NCBI GenBank assembly: GCA_009599575.1
Contig: VWND01000095.1
Location: forward strand, 1,178,001 to 1,242,000
Direction of reading: 5' to 3'
DNA: 64,000 nucleotides
Origin: Blumeriella jaapii
Taxonomy: Eukaryota; Ascomycota; Leotiomycetes; Helotiales; Drepanopezizaceae
Both the position numbers and the translations under genes were made by a program. Below, piece by piece: positions 12,076 through 23,514 of the stretch; the first letter of the stretch is position 1; each line of letters starts with the position of its first letter. A model generated the notes under the pieces. The model made no database searches. It was given only the letters and a program-made list of their open reading frames with translations, and was not told the DNA's origin.

Positions 12076-12150
12076 ACCCGTTCTTCACCAGGCCTACTTT
12101 ACCTCGTTCAAAAAGAGAGAGATTCTCGGAGAGACAGAGAGAGCGAGCTA

Positions 12151-12235
12151 CTGAAGTAACGACGTGATCATGTACCGTACAGACAAGACTTAGCCCTGAA
12201 GTAAAGACGTGATCATGTACCGTACAGACAAGACC
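12151..12235. repeat. 40-base direct duplication
   Basis: The segment 12151-12190 recurs at 12196-12235 with two differences in 40 positions. Each copy contains TGATCA and GTACCGTAC palindromes. Only five bases separate the copies, so a recent local duplication is the simplest explanation. Confidence 0.92.
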
Positions 12236-12655
12236 TGGCAGATCACGACGTGCACACGCCTCACCAGAAACGCTCACGGCGCCATGTAAAAAGACCGGGC
12301 TTGGATTCGTACGCTATTACCTAGCATGAAAGGGATATCTAGTCCTTGCTCCCCCATTCGCCCTCGAGCCCCCTCGCCGCGTTTTCCCGTCCCGTCGCCC
12401 ACAATGGGATTACTCGGTAACCTGCAAAGCACTCGCGCCGTGCCGCCCGGGAACATGTCGTCTCTGATGCACGATGCAATCCAGTGGTCCGCCAGCAACG
12501 CAAAGAGAACAAAATAAAGCCGCAATCATGAGCCAACCCTTCAACCGGATTGGGAAATGGTAGTCGAGCCGGAAATGCAGACGGGAAATGCCCGGGGTAC
12601 TCGTGAAAAGATTAGGCAGCGCTAGAAACGATTAGAGGCCATCCACATGCCCATC

Positions 12656-14254
12656 TCATGGCATCATGTCATCATCTTCTGGCTGGTCGAATAGGAAGTT
12701 GGCGGCGAGCTCTTCGTTCTTGTCACAGGCGAAGTATGCCTGGACGGCGAGGTCGCGGGGGAACCCGAGAAGACATAACTACCGAATGTTAGCAAGACCC
12801 AAAGACCTGACACTGGCGCACTGACCCGCTCAATAGCCGCACGCTCCTCCTCCGTAACACTGATGGCTTGAGCTCCGGGGGGGAGTGGTGCGTCTTCATC
12901 CTCACCCGCGCTTTCACTTAGGAGTTGAAGGAACTGCTCCGGATGTTGTCCGATCAGAGCGGCTAGCTGTGGGTTGCCGGCCCCAACTTGTTGGAGGATC
13001 GGCTCAAGCATGGTGGGTTGTTGTTGGACGACTTGCCGGAGGGTTTGGAATTGAGGGTTGTTTCGGAGGAAATCCAGGTTGCCCAACCCACCCGCAGCGG
13101 CATCTCCACCGACACCAGCTCCCGCACCTGCGAACAAGCCCGCAGCTCCCCCATGAGCCCCGGCGCCACCACGTGCCCCGGCTCCAGCCTGAGCGGCGGC
13201 CTCGAAGAGATTTACCGGCTCATCGCCGCCCTCGGCAGCTGGGTTGGCGGCAGCAGCAGGAGACGGAGAGGCAGCACCCTGAGAGGCCGCCGGGGCTGGG
13301 GCTCTTTGCTCTTGTTGGAGGTTCTCTGGAATGCCCTGCCAGTGTGTTAGCGAAGTGGAGATCCCAGGAACAGCGACGGCTTACGTTGAGAAGGTACTCA
13401 ATAGCACGCTCCGAGTTGTAGAAGGCAGCACGCATAGCAGCATCGATCTGTGTTCTCTCAAAACCCATGCTCTCCATCTCGGCAATTTGCGACGCCCGCT
13501 CCGTGCCCATGGAAATGCCAGACGTAGCTCCGCCTGGCGTGGATGGAAGAGCAGCGGGCGCAGCAGCCGAGCCGGCTGGGGACGGAGTAGCAGGAACAGC
13601 TGGGCCTGGAGCACTCGCCTGCGCCGGAGCTGGAGGAGGGGCGGGTGTAGACGCAGCAACTGAGGCGGCCGGAGTAGATGGAGGGGCTTTCGAGGTCGAG
13701 GCAGCGCTTGCAGGAGCAGGCTTGGGCTACACCAACGCGTTAAAAACCAGAGCCACTTCCAGTACGTGACAAGCTTGCATACCTTGGAGATCATGCAAAC
13801 AATGAACCCCTTCTCCTCGATCTTGTATGACTCCACGGTATTGGCATCTTGGAGGATCTTGCCTAGACGTTTGTCAGCAGACCCTTCGGCGCCGAGAAGA
13901 CCACGAGAGCGCCACGACCCGAGTAGATCAACTTCTGCTGCGAAGCCTCCCACCCCTTCTCCTTGGCGATCTTCTCCTTGACATCTGAGATCTGTGTCTT
14001 TGTATCAGCGTGGATCGACGAGGCAGCAGTGCCCGGGCAGTGTGAGGGTTTGTGATGCTGCTGGCGGGGCAAGGGAGCTATACCAACTCGGCGGGTTCGG
14101 CCTCGATCACGAACTTTTGCTGCTTCAAATCCTGATGCACGAAGCCTGGTTAGCACATTGAGGGGCGTGGGGGGGGTGGTTCGGTCGGTACACGCCCGCG
14201 TGGAGGGGTAGTGGCGGAGCGTCAGCGGCAACATACCTTGAACGTGAGCTTCAT
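12656..14254 (-). CDS. rad23: UV excision repair protein Rad23
   Basis: Seven exons (14254-14237, 14131-14084, 13991-13919, 13862-13783, 13726-13385, 13335-12826, 12778-12656) give 397 residues, close to the family norm. Order of parts: N-terminal ubiquitin-like domain (1-73, starting MKLTFKDLKQQKF), an Ala/Pro linker, UBA1 (about 150-187, with [13 protein letters not shown]), an XPC/Rad4-binding domain (about 277-333, with [19 protein letters not shown]) and UBA2 (about 350-397, with [26 protein letters not shown]). Rad23 stabilises Rad4/XPC in nucleotide excision repair and carries ubiquitylated substrates to the proteasome. The first exon has only six codons, fixed by its GTATGT donor. Intron 3 uses a weaker GTCGTG donor, required by frame. 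Confidence 0.96.
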
Positions 14255-15076
14255 GGTGGCGGTGGTCGTGGGGACGAGGCAGCTGGCGGCCGTACTGCGA
14301 TGAGATGGGGGAGAGTGTATGTGCGGGAGGAGGAATGACGGGGATGCGAGAAGAGGTGCTGGGCTGTCGTGGGTTTGAAGTACGAAGTACGAAGTTTGAA
14401 GATGTTGAGATGCTCTGTCTGGGTGTTGGAGATGCGATGCCATGGCAGGCGCGTGAAGGCGAAGGTGCGTACCTAGCGCTGCCTAGCCGCGCACCCCGGC
14501 CTTCTACTGTATACTGTACAGACATCCAGCCCGTACACACTGTACAGAACACAGATGTGATCGATCATCTACAGTACTGTACAGGACGCGCGCCCCGGCA
14601 CTCGACCTCCTTATTATTGGCTGCTGGTACAGAGCAACGGCATTCTCCTCAAACAAACCGTCCTACAGTTCAGAACTCTGCACGCGCACTGCTTCTCGAT
14701 GCTGTGCTGGTACTGTACGGTACGGTACGGTGCAGAACCTCTCGCATCCTCAGCCTCGCACCCTCAGCCTCGTCAGCCTCCCGTCTGGCGCTGGTGGCCA
14801 GCCAGGCCGAGCTCTCGGCGGAATGGCAGTTCATCGCACAACACATCTACGCCACTACAATACAGTACAGTACCTACGGCTTCTCGGGGACGGGCGGTCG
14901 GTCGGTCGACCGGTCTGGTCTCTCACATCAACGGCACGCAGGCGATTGGTCTTTAACATGGCTTTCTTTTGCTACCTATCGGCCGTGGGCTATCCAGGTA
15001 TCGATCCGTGAAATCAAACGCTGCGCTAACATCACGATATTCATCACACATCATATGGAATCCGTCGTCTCGTCTC
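14255..15076. other. Intergenic upstream of rad23
   Basis: No gene supported. It contains a duplicated TACGAAGTACGAAGTTTGAA stretch near 14378-14400, several GTACTGTAC/GTACAGTAC motifs (about 14512-14583 and 14860-14875) and GTACGGTACGG repeats near 14715. It should carry the rad23 promoter and the 3' end of the membrane protein gene. Confidence 0.5.
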
Positions 15077-16588
15077 TCAACCATCATGTCGTGCGTCCCA
15101 TGCTTCGTCCAGCGTGCTCTGCTCCGCAGGCTTCTTCCTGCTCGAGCTGTACGCCAGCATACTGTTCCGAGGGCCCCCGTTCAAGATGAAGTCGGGAATC
15201 GGGGGCGTGATGGTCCGCTCGCCGCCGTCTTCCTCCCACGGCTCCAACTCCCCGTATTCGACGATGGTCTGTCGGATGCTCTCCAGGCTCGCCGCGTGCA
15301 CCAGATGCGAGCCCCGAGGCGAAGGAGGCTTGCTGCTGCCGCTGCTCATCATTCGAAGATGCACCGGCCGAATGATGCCACGCTCAGAGATGATCTGCCC
15401 GGCTCCGGGGGCTGCCGTGACTATCGTCCCGGGCGTCACGGCGGGTGGGGGGGTGCAGGAAGCCGTCCTGAACAACGGGTGGATATGTGACTCGGAGATC
15501 GTGCTCTCCTCGGGACTTTGATTTCCCCTCGTCCGGGGACGTTCGCGGAAGCTGTTCGCGGGACTGTACGATCGATTCCTCGGCTGGATTCTCCGGGGCG
15601 GTTCAAGGTCGCTGGGCAATTCGGGGCTGCGTCCGCCGCTTCGGCATGTCATCGTGGGGCTTCCGCTTCGTGATGTTGGGGGGCTCGCGGGGATCGTCTC
15701 GAGCATGCGGGCCGGAGGTGACGATGCTGATGATGCCGATGCAACTGCTTCTCGTGCTTGCGCATCGACCGCTGATGTGTCCCATGAATCGAATCCCTCC
15801 TCGATAGATACAACCGTCTCTCGTTGGTGGCTCCTACCCGAATCCACCGACCGTGACCTGGAAAGCGAGATATGGTTGTGTGGAATGAGCTTCGTCTTCG
15901 AGCTGATCGGTCGAACCGCGTGAGAGGAAAAGGAGCAAATCGAGGATCCATCAGATGCTGCTCGCGGGCGACCAGTTGGAGGGCACCTCGGTGCTGGAGT
16001 TCCCCGGTCTTCCACACTTTTCATACTGTAAGATCGATGTCCAACGGATTCCGTCATTTCAGCCAGATCCTGTGACTTGCAGTCGAGATCGTATGCTTGT
16101 TGTTCCTGGAAACCGGCCCGTTGCACCAAGAGCGTGCAGATCAGAAATGATGCTTCCGAGAGCAGGGAGACGGCCCACGCGATGAATGCGAGGACAATCA
16201 ACGTCGTCGTCGTCGACAGAAAAGTCCGTACTGGGAGTTCGCCTGCTCGCTGAATCATCATACCCAGCAACACGGCCGATGCAGCTGCGGACGACGTCCC
16301 GAAAACCCCGCCGAATCCCATGAGTAAAAAGATGCGCTGTCTCCTACGCACGGAATGTTGAGTGTAGGCTTCATTGCGGTGTTGCACTTGAAATCCCAGC
16401 AGCAGCGACATCAGCGCAACAGTTGCAGCACCCAGCCCCGATGACACCATTGCGACCACGTTTACTGTGACAGGAGACGAGTTCTGAGACAGCGTGACCG
16501 CGAAGATAATGTCGAATGTTAATATGGCAACTCCACTGGATACTGCCATTGCGCCAAGCGCAAGAAGCAATGCTCGAGAAAACGTCAT
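15077..16588 (-). CDS. Predicted four-helix integral membrane protein with disordered cytoplasmic tail
   Basis: A single open frame of 503 residues without introns. Four hydrophobic segments lie at about residues 5-33, 42-66, 88-112 and 123-152, followed by about 340 Ser/Pro/Arg-rich residues. The tail carries repeated SRSRS, RSGSP and TPP-like phosphorylation-prone motifs. No catalytic motif is visible. This layout is common in fungus-specific plasma-membrane proteins of unknown role. The start at 16588 precedes the first helix directly, so the N-terminus is probably a signal anchor. Clean codon use and length support a real gene; no function is assigned. Confidence 0.75.
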   Translation of the reverse strand: MTFSRALLLALGAMAVSSGVAILTFDIIFAVTLSQNSSPVTVNVVAMVSSGLGAATVALMSLLLGFQVQHRNEAYTQHSVRRRQRIFLLMGFGGVFGTSSAAASAVLLGMMIQRAGELPVRTFLSTTTTLIVLAFIAWAVSLLSEASFLICTLLVQRAGFQEQQAYDLDCKSQDLAEMTESVGHRSYSMKSVEDRGTPAPRCPPTGRPRAASDGSSICSFSSHAVRPISSKTKLIPHNHISLSRSRSVDSGRSHQRETVVSIEEGFDSWDTSAVDAQAREAVASASSASSPPARMLETIPASPPTSRSGSPTMTCRSGGRSPELPSDLEPPRRIQPRNRSYSPANSFRERPRTRGNQSPEESTISESHIHPLFRTASCTPPPAVTPGTIVTAAPGAGQIISERGIIRPVHLRMMSSGSSKPPSPRGSHLVHAASLESIRQTIVEYGELEPWEEDGGERTITPPIPDFILNGGPRNSMLAYSSSRKKPAEQSTLDEAWDARHDG

Positions 16589-18414
16589 TGCAACAAAGAA
16601 TAAGAATTAATGAGATTGGAAGGAGAATGCGACCGGTGTTGTGGAACAGGTCTGAAAGCGAACGAGTGGTATATAAAAGATGCAGCGCGCTGCGTGTTGT
16701 TGAAAAAAGGCTCAAACGAGCAACGACCAGCAAACAATGTCTTGAGCTTCGACCATTGACAGGCGGCTTTTCGAAGGGTTCTTCGTGGGTTCCCACGAAG
16801 GCTTCCACTCTTCTCCCAGGTTGTCGAGCGTTTCGCGGAGTGTAGCAAGACCTTTCGCTACCCAACTCCTTTAGGGCTGTGTCTCGCACCTAGGTCGGCC
16901 TCCCACACACCCAGATCTTTTTCTGTTTGTCGGAATGGCCGTCGTGCACCGCCTCCTCAGTCCGCCAGGTGTGGAGGGCTTGGTTGGGCCTCGAGTTTCC
17001 AATGATGCAAGACGCCGTGCGGTACACTGCAGATAATAGTGGGCTGGCGAAGTAGAGACCGCGTGGCAGGCTTCCAGCGTTTCGCCTCCCGTTTCTCGTT
17101 TCGTTGCAGCAGTAGATGGTCTGGATATCGGTTGCTGCAGGTCGCCCAGGCCTGGAGGTGGGATCACCGAGAGTCGGGATCGGGAGAGAGGCAAGTCGGA
17201 TGCAGTACGGATGCAATACGGAAGAGACGGGTAATAACGGTTTCCAGCGCTCGTTCAGCGAGATTCTTCGATCTCTTCTTTCCTTCCAGCTCCTCCGAAT
17301 TGGGCACACTGGGTCGTGATTCTCCGGTAGTCAACGAATGGATTCGCCCTACACGAGAATGCCGTGGAGAAAATCTGGGGGTTCTGGGGGTCTAAGGGAT
17401 CTGAGATATCCGAGGGACAATAAATCTCTTCGCTCCGGTCAGACTCGTGTGTTCATGCCTCTGCGCGTCGTGTGTTTCAGGGCGGAGGAAAGTATTCGTG
17501 CTCTTCGTTTTGGCGGGGTGGTGATGGTGGAAGCTTGAGAAAAATCCTTGACACGCACAGTCCCAGAGCCGTACTTTAATCTCTCGAATCAATGCAGGTC
17601 CGATACTGCCCGATCGCCAGTGAGAGAGGACGCTGTCGGTCAAAAATTGGCTTGCTGATATCAATGCAGACGTGCCAGTGTTGGGAGAATGTAGCCAGCC
17701 GTGCTGGTGGAACGAAGATGCGGCCGAGCGGTTGCGATTGGCCAACGGCCCGGATGGTGAACGAAAGGGACTGATTTGACAGCTGGTGTCTATTCTGGGT
17801 ACGGAATTGGTGGTGACGCACTTCGGTGGCCGGCGAAGGATTTCCAGAATTGGCCGTGGGTGTTTGGTTCGTCAACAGAAGCCAAGCATCACATTAATTG
17901 ATTGCTGCTGATTGTGCCACAGGGTCGACGAATGAAGGTAGAGAATGACGGACGCTGGCGGATGAACGAATACACAAATGGATGGATGATTAAAACCGAA
18001 ACCGAACACCGGACGAAGCGCGAGTAAACAAAAGGCGGACCTTTTGTTTATATGATATGCAGCGACCTGCAGCTGTTGTTGTGATTTGTGTGATTGGTCT
18101 GTTCGCGATTGTTGTGAGCAGGGCCGGCCAGCATCCGTCGCCGGCGTCGGTTCCATATTTCATGCTCGGCCTTCCAGGTTCTTCCTGTACCGTAGACTTT
18201 CCGCGCTCGCTGGCATTGCAGAGCAGGAGTCGAGATGCCGCAGCCAGACGCGAGAAGGTTCAGAGTAGGATTGGCAGGGTCTGGCCCGGGATGCAGAGCC
18301 ATGGTCGATGTCAGTGCGGCCAGGATCAAGCCCTCTGGGGGGGGGGGGAAGGGGGGGGATCTCTCTTGTTACACGGCTTGCACGGGTAGCCCGCAGATAC
18401 GATCGGGGGGGTTG

Positions 18415-18600
18415 TGTATGTGTGTGTGTATGTGTGTGTATGTGTGTGTATGTGTGTGTATGTGTGTGTATGTGTGTGTATGTGTGTGTGTGTGTGTGTG
18501 TGTATGTGTGTGTGTGTATATGTGTATATGTGTGTATATGTGTATATATGTGTATAAATGTGTACATGTGTATACTATATGTGTATGTGTACTGTGTACA
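18415..18600. repeat. GTGTAT/GTGT microsatellite
   Basis: Repeats of TATGTGTGTG, then pure GT, then TATATGTG, grading into TACTGTAC motifs. They translate as Val-Cys and Tyr-Thr-His repeats on the two strands, which are not genes. Confidence 0.9.
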
Positions 18601-20439
18601 TAGTACTGTACCTACTACCTACTACCGTCTGTCCTGTCCTGTCCTGTAGAAGAAGTATTGGAACGTTCAGCTCGCCTCCGCCTCGAGCCCCCGTGTTTTC
18701 TTTTCCCTCCGCCCGAGGCCAGCTTCCGCTTGGCTTTCTCTGGCTTCTCCGGCCCTCGACGACGCCCTCGCTCCTGGGTCGATGGCAGGCTCTTCACGCG
18801 GGACTTGCGTCTTGCGTCTTGCGTGCAGAGAGAAGCACCATCACAACAAAACAAACGGGGGAAAGGTTTCGACGGCGTCTGGGCCCGCCCGGCACATCCC
18901 TCCCTCCCCCCCCTCCATCACCGATGCCAGCGCGGGAGAGGACTGTGCCAGACAGACTCTTTCTTTCGTTCATTTGGCCGGCCGGCTGGGGCTTGCAAGG
19001 AAGGAATCCATCCATATTCCCATGAGTCGATCGAGGGGCAACGCCGACGCAAGCGAGGAGTAAGCGAGGCGCTGTGTGTGTACTTACTGTGTATTGACTA
19101 CCCACCCACGCGAGGACGGAACAAGCATGTTCGTTCTTTGCGCACGTCACTGTCCTGTCCCGTATAGTACTGTACTGTGTATACAATGCCTTAGTATGTA
19201 TTGTACTTTGACAGTACAGTACCGTACCGTACCGTCGCCACATGCCTCCCTATACTGTACTGTACTATGTATGGTATTGTACTGGTGCGCAATCATCGTG
19301 CGAATGCGACGTGCGTGCGCTCCTTCGTCACCAGAGGGTGGTTACGAGAGCTGCGTCCAATCGTATCGTAATAAGCAGCATGGCCTGGTATCCACTCTGG
19401 CAAGGATTTACGCAGAGATGTCGAACTAAGAGTACTGTACTGTATACGGTATGTACTGTGCTGTGCTGTGCTCTACTTCGTACGACGATGAAGTACTGTA
19501 CTGTATTGTACATAGTACATAGTACATAGTACATACATACATACATACGAAGTACATACATATAGTGCTGTACTGTGTGTGTATATACTGTACTGTACTG
19601 TAGCTTGCAATACTCTTTCTTGCAAAGCTTCAGTTGCGTCAGCCCCAACCCCGGCACCGTTGAGATGCCTGCTACTTACATACACAGTATACACACACAC
19701 ATACTACAGCACAGCAAGTACCAATAGGGGGGCCATAGATCGTGATCGCGATCGCGGTTCCAGCTCCCGTCCCTCGAACAAAAAGAGCGCCCAATCTCCT
19801 GGCGCGCGTGAACGGCGCTCGCTGGACGATGCGCGCCCGTCCCGACGAACATGCCCGGCCAGCCGTCGCACGGAGTCGGCACTAGAAATCTCCTGACGTC
19901 TTCTGGAATTGCGGTGTCGCGGCCACACCGGGGCGTGCAGCGCAGCGTTCTAGGTCGCTGCACCATCCCTCCCTCTGCCCGTCGCGTGCCTGGCTAACGA
20001 AAGCTTCGGCATATCATCCATCATGCCCGTCGTATTGCTCGGTGCAGTATGTGTACGGTACCGTATAGTACAGCCGTCGTCGTCGTATTCTCATCTCATC
20101 TTGACGTAGCGTCCTGCCTTCCGATCCCGTCTGCTTCAACGCTTGTGTGTACCGTGTGTACTTATAGATAGTAGCACAGTACTTAGCACAGACGGCGCGA
20201 GAAGAAGCAGTCATGGCGAAGCGAAAGCGCCGCCAAGCAGACCAAAGCCAACCTGTACAGTACTGGTGAGGCTTCGGATGCGAGTCTCGATGGCTTGGGA
20301 CGCGAGCCTGCGAACTGAACTGCCGAAACGCTGGACGGTGCGAGCTGGTCACGATAGATAGGGCTGTCGAGCCATGCTGATTTTGACTTCGTGGTGCGTT
20401 TCAGCATCCGGGACTTGAGGGCAAGGGGGGTCTGCTATG

Positions 20440-20440
20440 G

Positions 20441-20478
<38 letters not shown>

Positions 20479-20760
20479 ACTATATATATGTACTGTCTGT
20501 ATGTACTGTCTGTATGTACTTTGTGTATGTACTTTGTGTATGTACTGTATGTATGTACTGTATGTATGTACTGTATGTATGTATGTACTGTGTTTATGTA
20601 CTGTGTGTATGTACTGTATGTATGTACTGTATATGTGTACTGTATGTATGTACTGTATATATGCACTGTATATATGTACTGTATATATGCACTGCATGTA
20701 TGTACTCTCTATACGTACTCTCTGTATGCACCGCATGTGTACTATGTACTGTAGGTAAAG
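20440..20760. repeat. GT tract followed by TGTATGTAC 12-mer repeats
   Basis: A pure GT run (20442-20473) is followed by about 280 bases of imperfect 12-base repeats of the form TGTATGTACTGT. The 12-base unit keeps all frames open, producing long Cys/Val/Tyr pseudo-proteins. Confidence 0.9.
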
Positions 20761-22399
20761 TCATCCTACAGTAGCACCGAGTGCCAGGAAATTGTCGTCA
20801 CGGCAAGACTCGATGAATCTGGAATCCAGGGCCGAAGCCACGTTTCAGCAAGTCGCCAGGGAGATTTGGCTGATCAGTGGGGATCAGATCACCACCGTCA
20901 GTGCTGATGTGCCGCTGCTCCAGTTGCTCAGCGTGCTGTTTCTTATATGGAGAAGAGAGTCTGCGGGGGTGCGAATGGAGCCATGATCGAAGTCTCCTCC
21001 TGATACTGTAGAGATGGAAGTCCTGTAGAAGCCAAGTCCGCTTCTGGCACTTCACAGTAACAACGGCGACGGCTGGATCCGGAGGATCTCATGCTACTAC
21101 TTACTTAGCTGCTGTCCTGTCCTGTCTTGTCCTGTACATACGCATGGCAGCTGAGGCGGACGCCCCAATGTCGGCCAATCCGAATCTACACGTCGACTCT
21201 TCAGATGCGACATCGAAGAGGTGATCCGAGGAATAAGACTTATCAGCAACGTTCGGGCTAAAAAATGGTGTGGCGTGCGCGTCGATGCGAACAACGAGAT
21301 CAAGACTTTTCTTCCTCTATACTTTCGTACTCTTCCCGCACGAGATGTGTGGTGGTGTCGGCCATGGATGCCCACGACGCGAGGGGGGCTAGTGGGAGGG
21401 AGGGCCGTTGCGGAACTTACGTCTATTCAACGACTCCACGATGCTGCTCCCCAGACGTGTGGTGAGCCGTGGGTTCCACCTCGATCTACAGGACTGTGCG
21501 AGGCCGTCGAGAGATTCGGCGCATCCGGTCGCATTCTCAACCGCGAGCCAGGCGAGGATCGCAGAAGGAACGGCGGCATCGCGTTTGCTTCGCCTGCTCA
21601 AGGCGACTCTGGTCCACCTGGTCTGGTCCTCGCCGAGTCCCCAGCGAGACTACAGCCCCAAATGCGATTTCGGCCGAGGAGGAGGAGGCATGCTGTACGG
21701 TTCTGTACAGTCCTGTGTGTGAATATACTTAGGACACCTTTGGCGATGCGACGTCGTGTCAACCCCGTGTCGATCCAGGGTCTAGCTCAGATACTTCAGC
21801 TCAGATACTTCGGCTCAGACCTCTTCGTCAACTCAGTCTCGAAGCTTTTCGTTTGCCTTTCACCCGATACGACACGCCACGGAGGAGCATCGTGCAAACG
21901 CGTGAAAGTGCACTTCTCACGCGTGGAAGCATCTTGCAACGCGTCGCCGCAGATGGAGCGCGAGATCTACAGGCCCTATCGATCGTGCGAGACAAGAGGT
22001 CGCCTTGATGTCGAACCTTGATAGCGAGCACGCGGAAGCGGGTCAAGCACAGAAGTCAGATCTCTTCTTCTTATCCCTCCTTGATCTTCACTCATGCTGT
22101 CCGCACAGGTGCCCAAGGTGGTCGAGATCTGTGCCGTGGCAGCATCTCGACATCGGCTTCGCTCTCTCGCTCTGTCTGCACTCGCGAGTAGAAAAGGCAC
22201 GCTGCTCGACAAGCTCGGCGCTGGATTCAGGTGCGGACCCAATTGAGTCCGAACTGCTCCCACGGCTCGGGCTATGGTCGCAAGTGCGTGGACCAGCCCG
22301 TGGGGTTGACCCAAGTATGTGCTGTACAGTACAATGCCCGAGAAGCATGTCTCTTCTTCAAGTCAAATGTGTACTAGATGCGTACTTGAGTTACGCCTC

Positions 22400-22575
22400 T
22401 TTGCTTGTCTCTCCACCTGTCTCTTCGCTAGTCTCTTCGCTTGTCTCTTCACTCGTCTCACTTGCTCTCACTCGTCTCTTCACTCGTCTCTTTACTTGTC
22501 TCTTTACCCGTCTCTTTACTCGTCTCTTTACTCGTCTCTTCACTTGTCTCTTCACTCGTCTCTTCACTTTCTCTT
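22400..22575. repeat. 12-base minisatellite of ACTCGTCTCTTC type
   Basis: Roughly 14 imperfect copies of CTCGTCTCTTCA with T/C and A/G variation. The unit length is a multiple of three, so the plus strand stays open and reads as Leu/Phe/Ser repeats; no gene is proposed. Confidence 0.85.
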
Positions 22576-23211
22576 CAGCTGTTCAGGATCTTCATAGGAT
22601 CATGGTTATAGGATCATGGTCTTGTCACAGCCTTCTTCGCTGTATGACAATCTAAAATGGCATGATCGTTGCACGTCTTCCACATTCCAATGTCGATCAG
22701 TCACTTCTGTGCTCGTCCTTGTCCACCTGTCTCAGACGTCCCTCGCCCGCGTTCTCCAGACAGAGACACCACATGTTGTTCCCATTCCTCGAATTCTCCC
22801 CACGACTCCGATCCAGCCTTTGCTCGCGTTCCGTCTCAGCTTCTGTTCATGCCGGAAGCATGATGAGAGCCCTCCAGAAACGCATGATTGCTTCTGTACC
22901 GGACCAGGCCCAGAGCCTTGGGTCACGATCGGCCAGCCACCCGCAGGGGCAGAGTCTCGGCTGTCACCGAGATCGTCGGGGTAACACAAGCTGCCTCCTC
23001 CATGTCAACATTCCAAGCGTGCATGTAGCACACAGTTCACCCGGATTGGATCTGAAATGCCGTTTCCGCATGTAGCTCTGTTCTCGCCCGAGACAGTGTC
23101 GACATGCCTTCTAGAATGTATTCCGTCACCATGTCGTGTCTGGGGCATCGGTTTTGGTCGATGTTTGCAAGGAGATGGTGGACGAAATAGGGGGGCTCCT
23201 GTACGCTCCCG

Positions 23212-23219
23212 CTATATAA
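23212..23219 (+). promoter_or_regulatory. Candidate TATA box for the 2EXR gene
   Basis: TATATAAG lies about 296 bases upstream of the ATG at 23515 on the same strand. The spacing would allow a long 5' leader. Motif evidence only. Confidence 0.3.
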
Positions 23220-23514
23220 GGAGTGGAGATGCGTCCGACTCCAAGTAGGACGAGTCCTGATCCTCGTACCGCGAGACGGATGTTCCAGCTATTCGGGTCT
23301 GGTGCCGAGAGGTTCGAATGCAGAACGGTGACCATGGTCGATCTGTGTCTGCCCCGATCTACATCTTGAGGAAGCATCTCGAGCGGGCCTGTCCCCTTTC
23401 GCCTCACCGGCCGACGCACAGCAAACGACTCGCGTGTAGACCGTCGATACACATCACGAACGCCGAGTTGCGCCTCGCTCTCCTCGCCGCCGGCCCAACG
23501 CCCCAGGTCCCGAA

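Larger units (their letters stand above)
10078..12655. other. Intergenic, dominated by simple repeats
   Basis: No gene is supported. From left to right: a GTTGAA-type hexamer tract; a GC-rich stretch (about 10390-10740) with short overlapping open frames; a TA-rich TATATACA tract (10755-11000); dispersed GTAC-rich motifs; a long CTAT/CCTA compound satellite; a 40-base direct duplication; and the 3' flank of rad23. Confidence 0.6.
16589..23514. other. Seven-kilobase gene-poor region
   Basis: I could not support a protein gene here. The longest open frame (266 residues, 21221-22021, plus) is Arg/Cys-rich, has no recognisable domain and overlaps competing frames. The region carries GTGTAT and TGTATGTAC microsatellites, many GTACTGTAC/GTACAGTAC motifs, a 12-base minisatellite (22400-22575) and G runs (18337-18358). 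It may hold a long 5' leader for the membrane protein, non-coding transcripts or a small multi-exon gene that I cannot see. Confidence 0.5.

Noticed and set aside
20391..20774. Cys/Val/Tyr-rich open frames on both strands
   Set aside because: They come from a 12-base TGTATGTAC repeat whose unit length keeps every frame open.
21221..22021. 266-codon open frame on the plus strand
   Set aside because: Arg/Cys/Pro-biased composition, competing overlapping frames, no domain, and it lies in DNA with microsatellites and GTAC motifs. Long frames arise by chance in GC-rich DNA.
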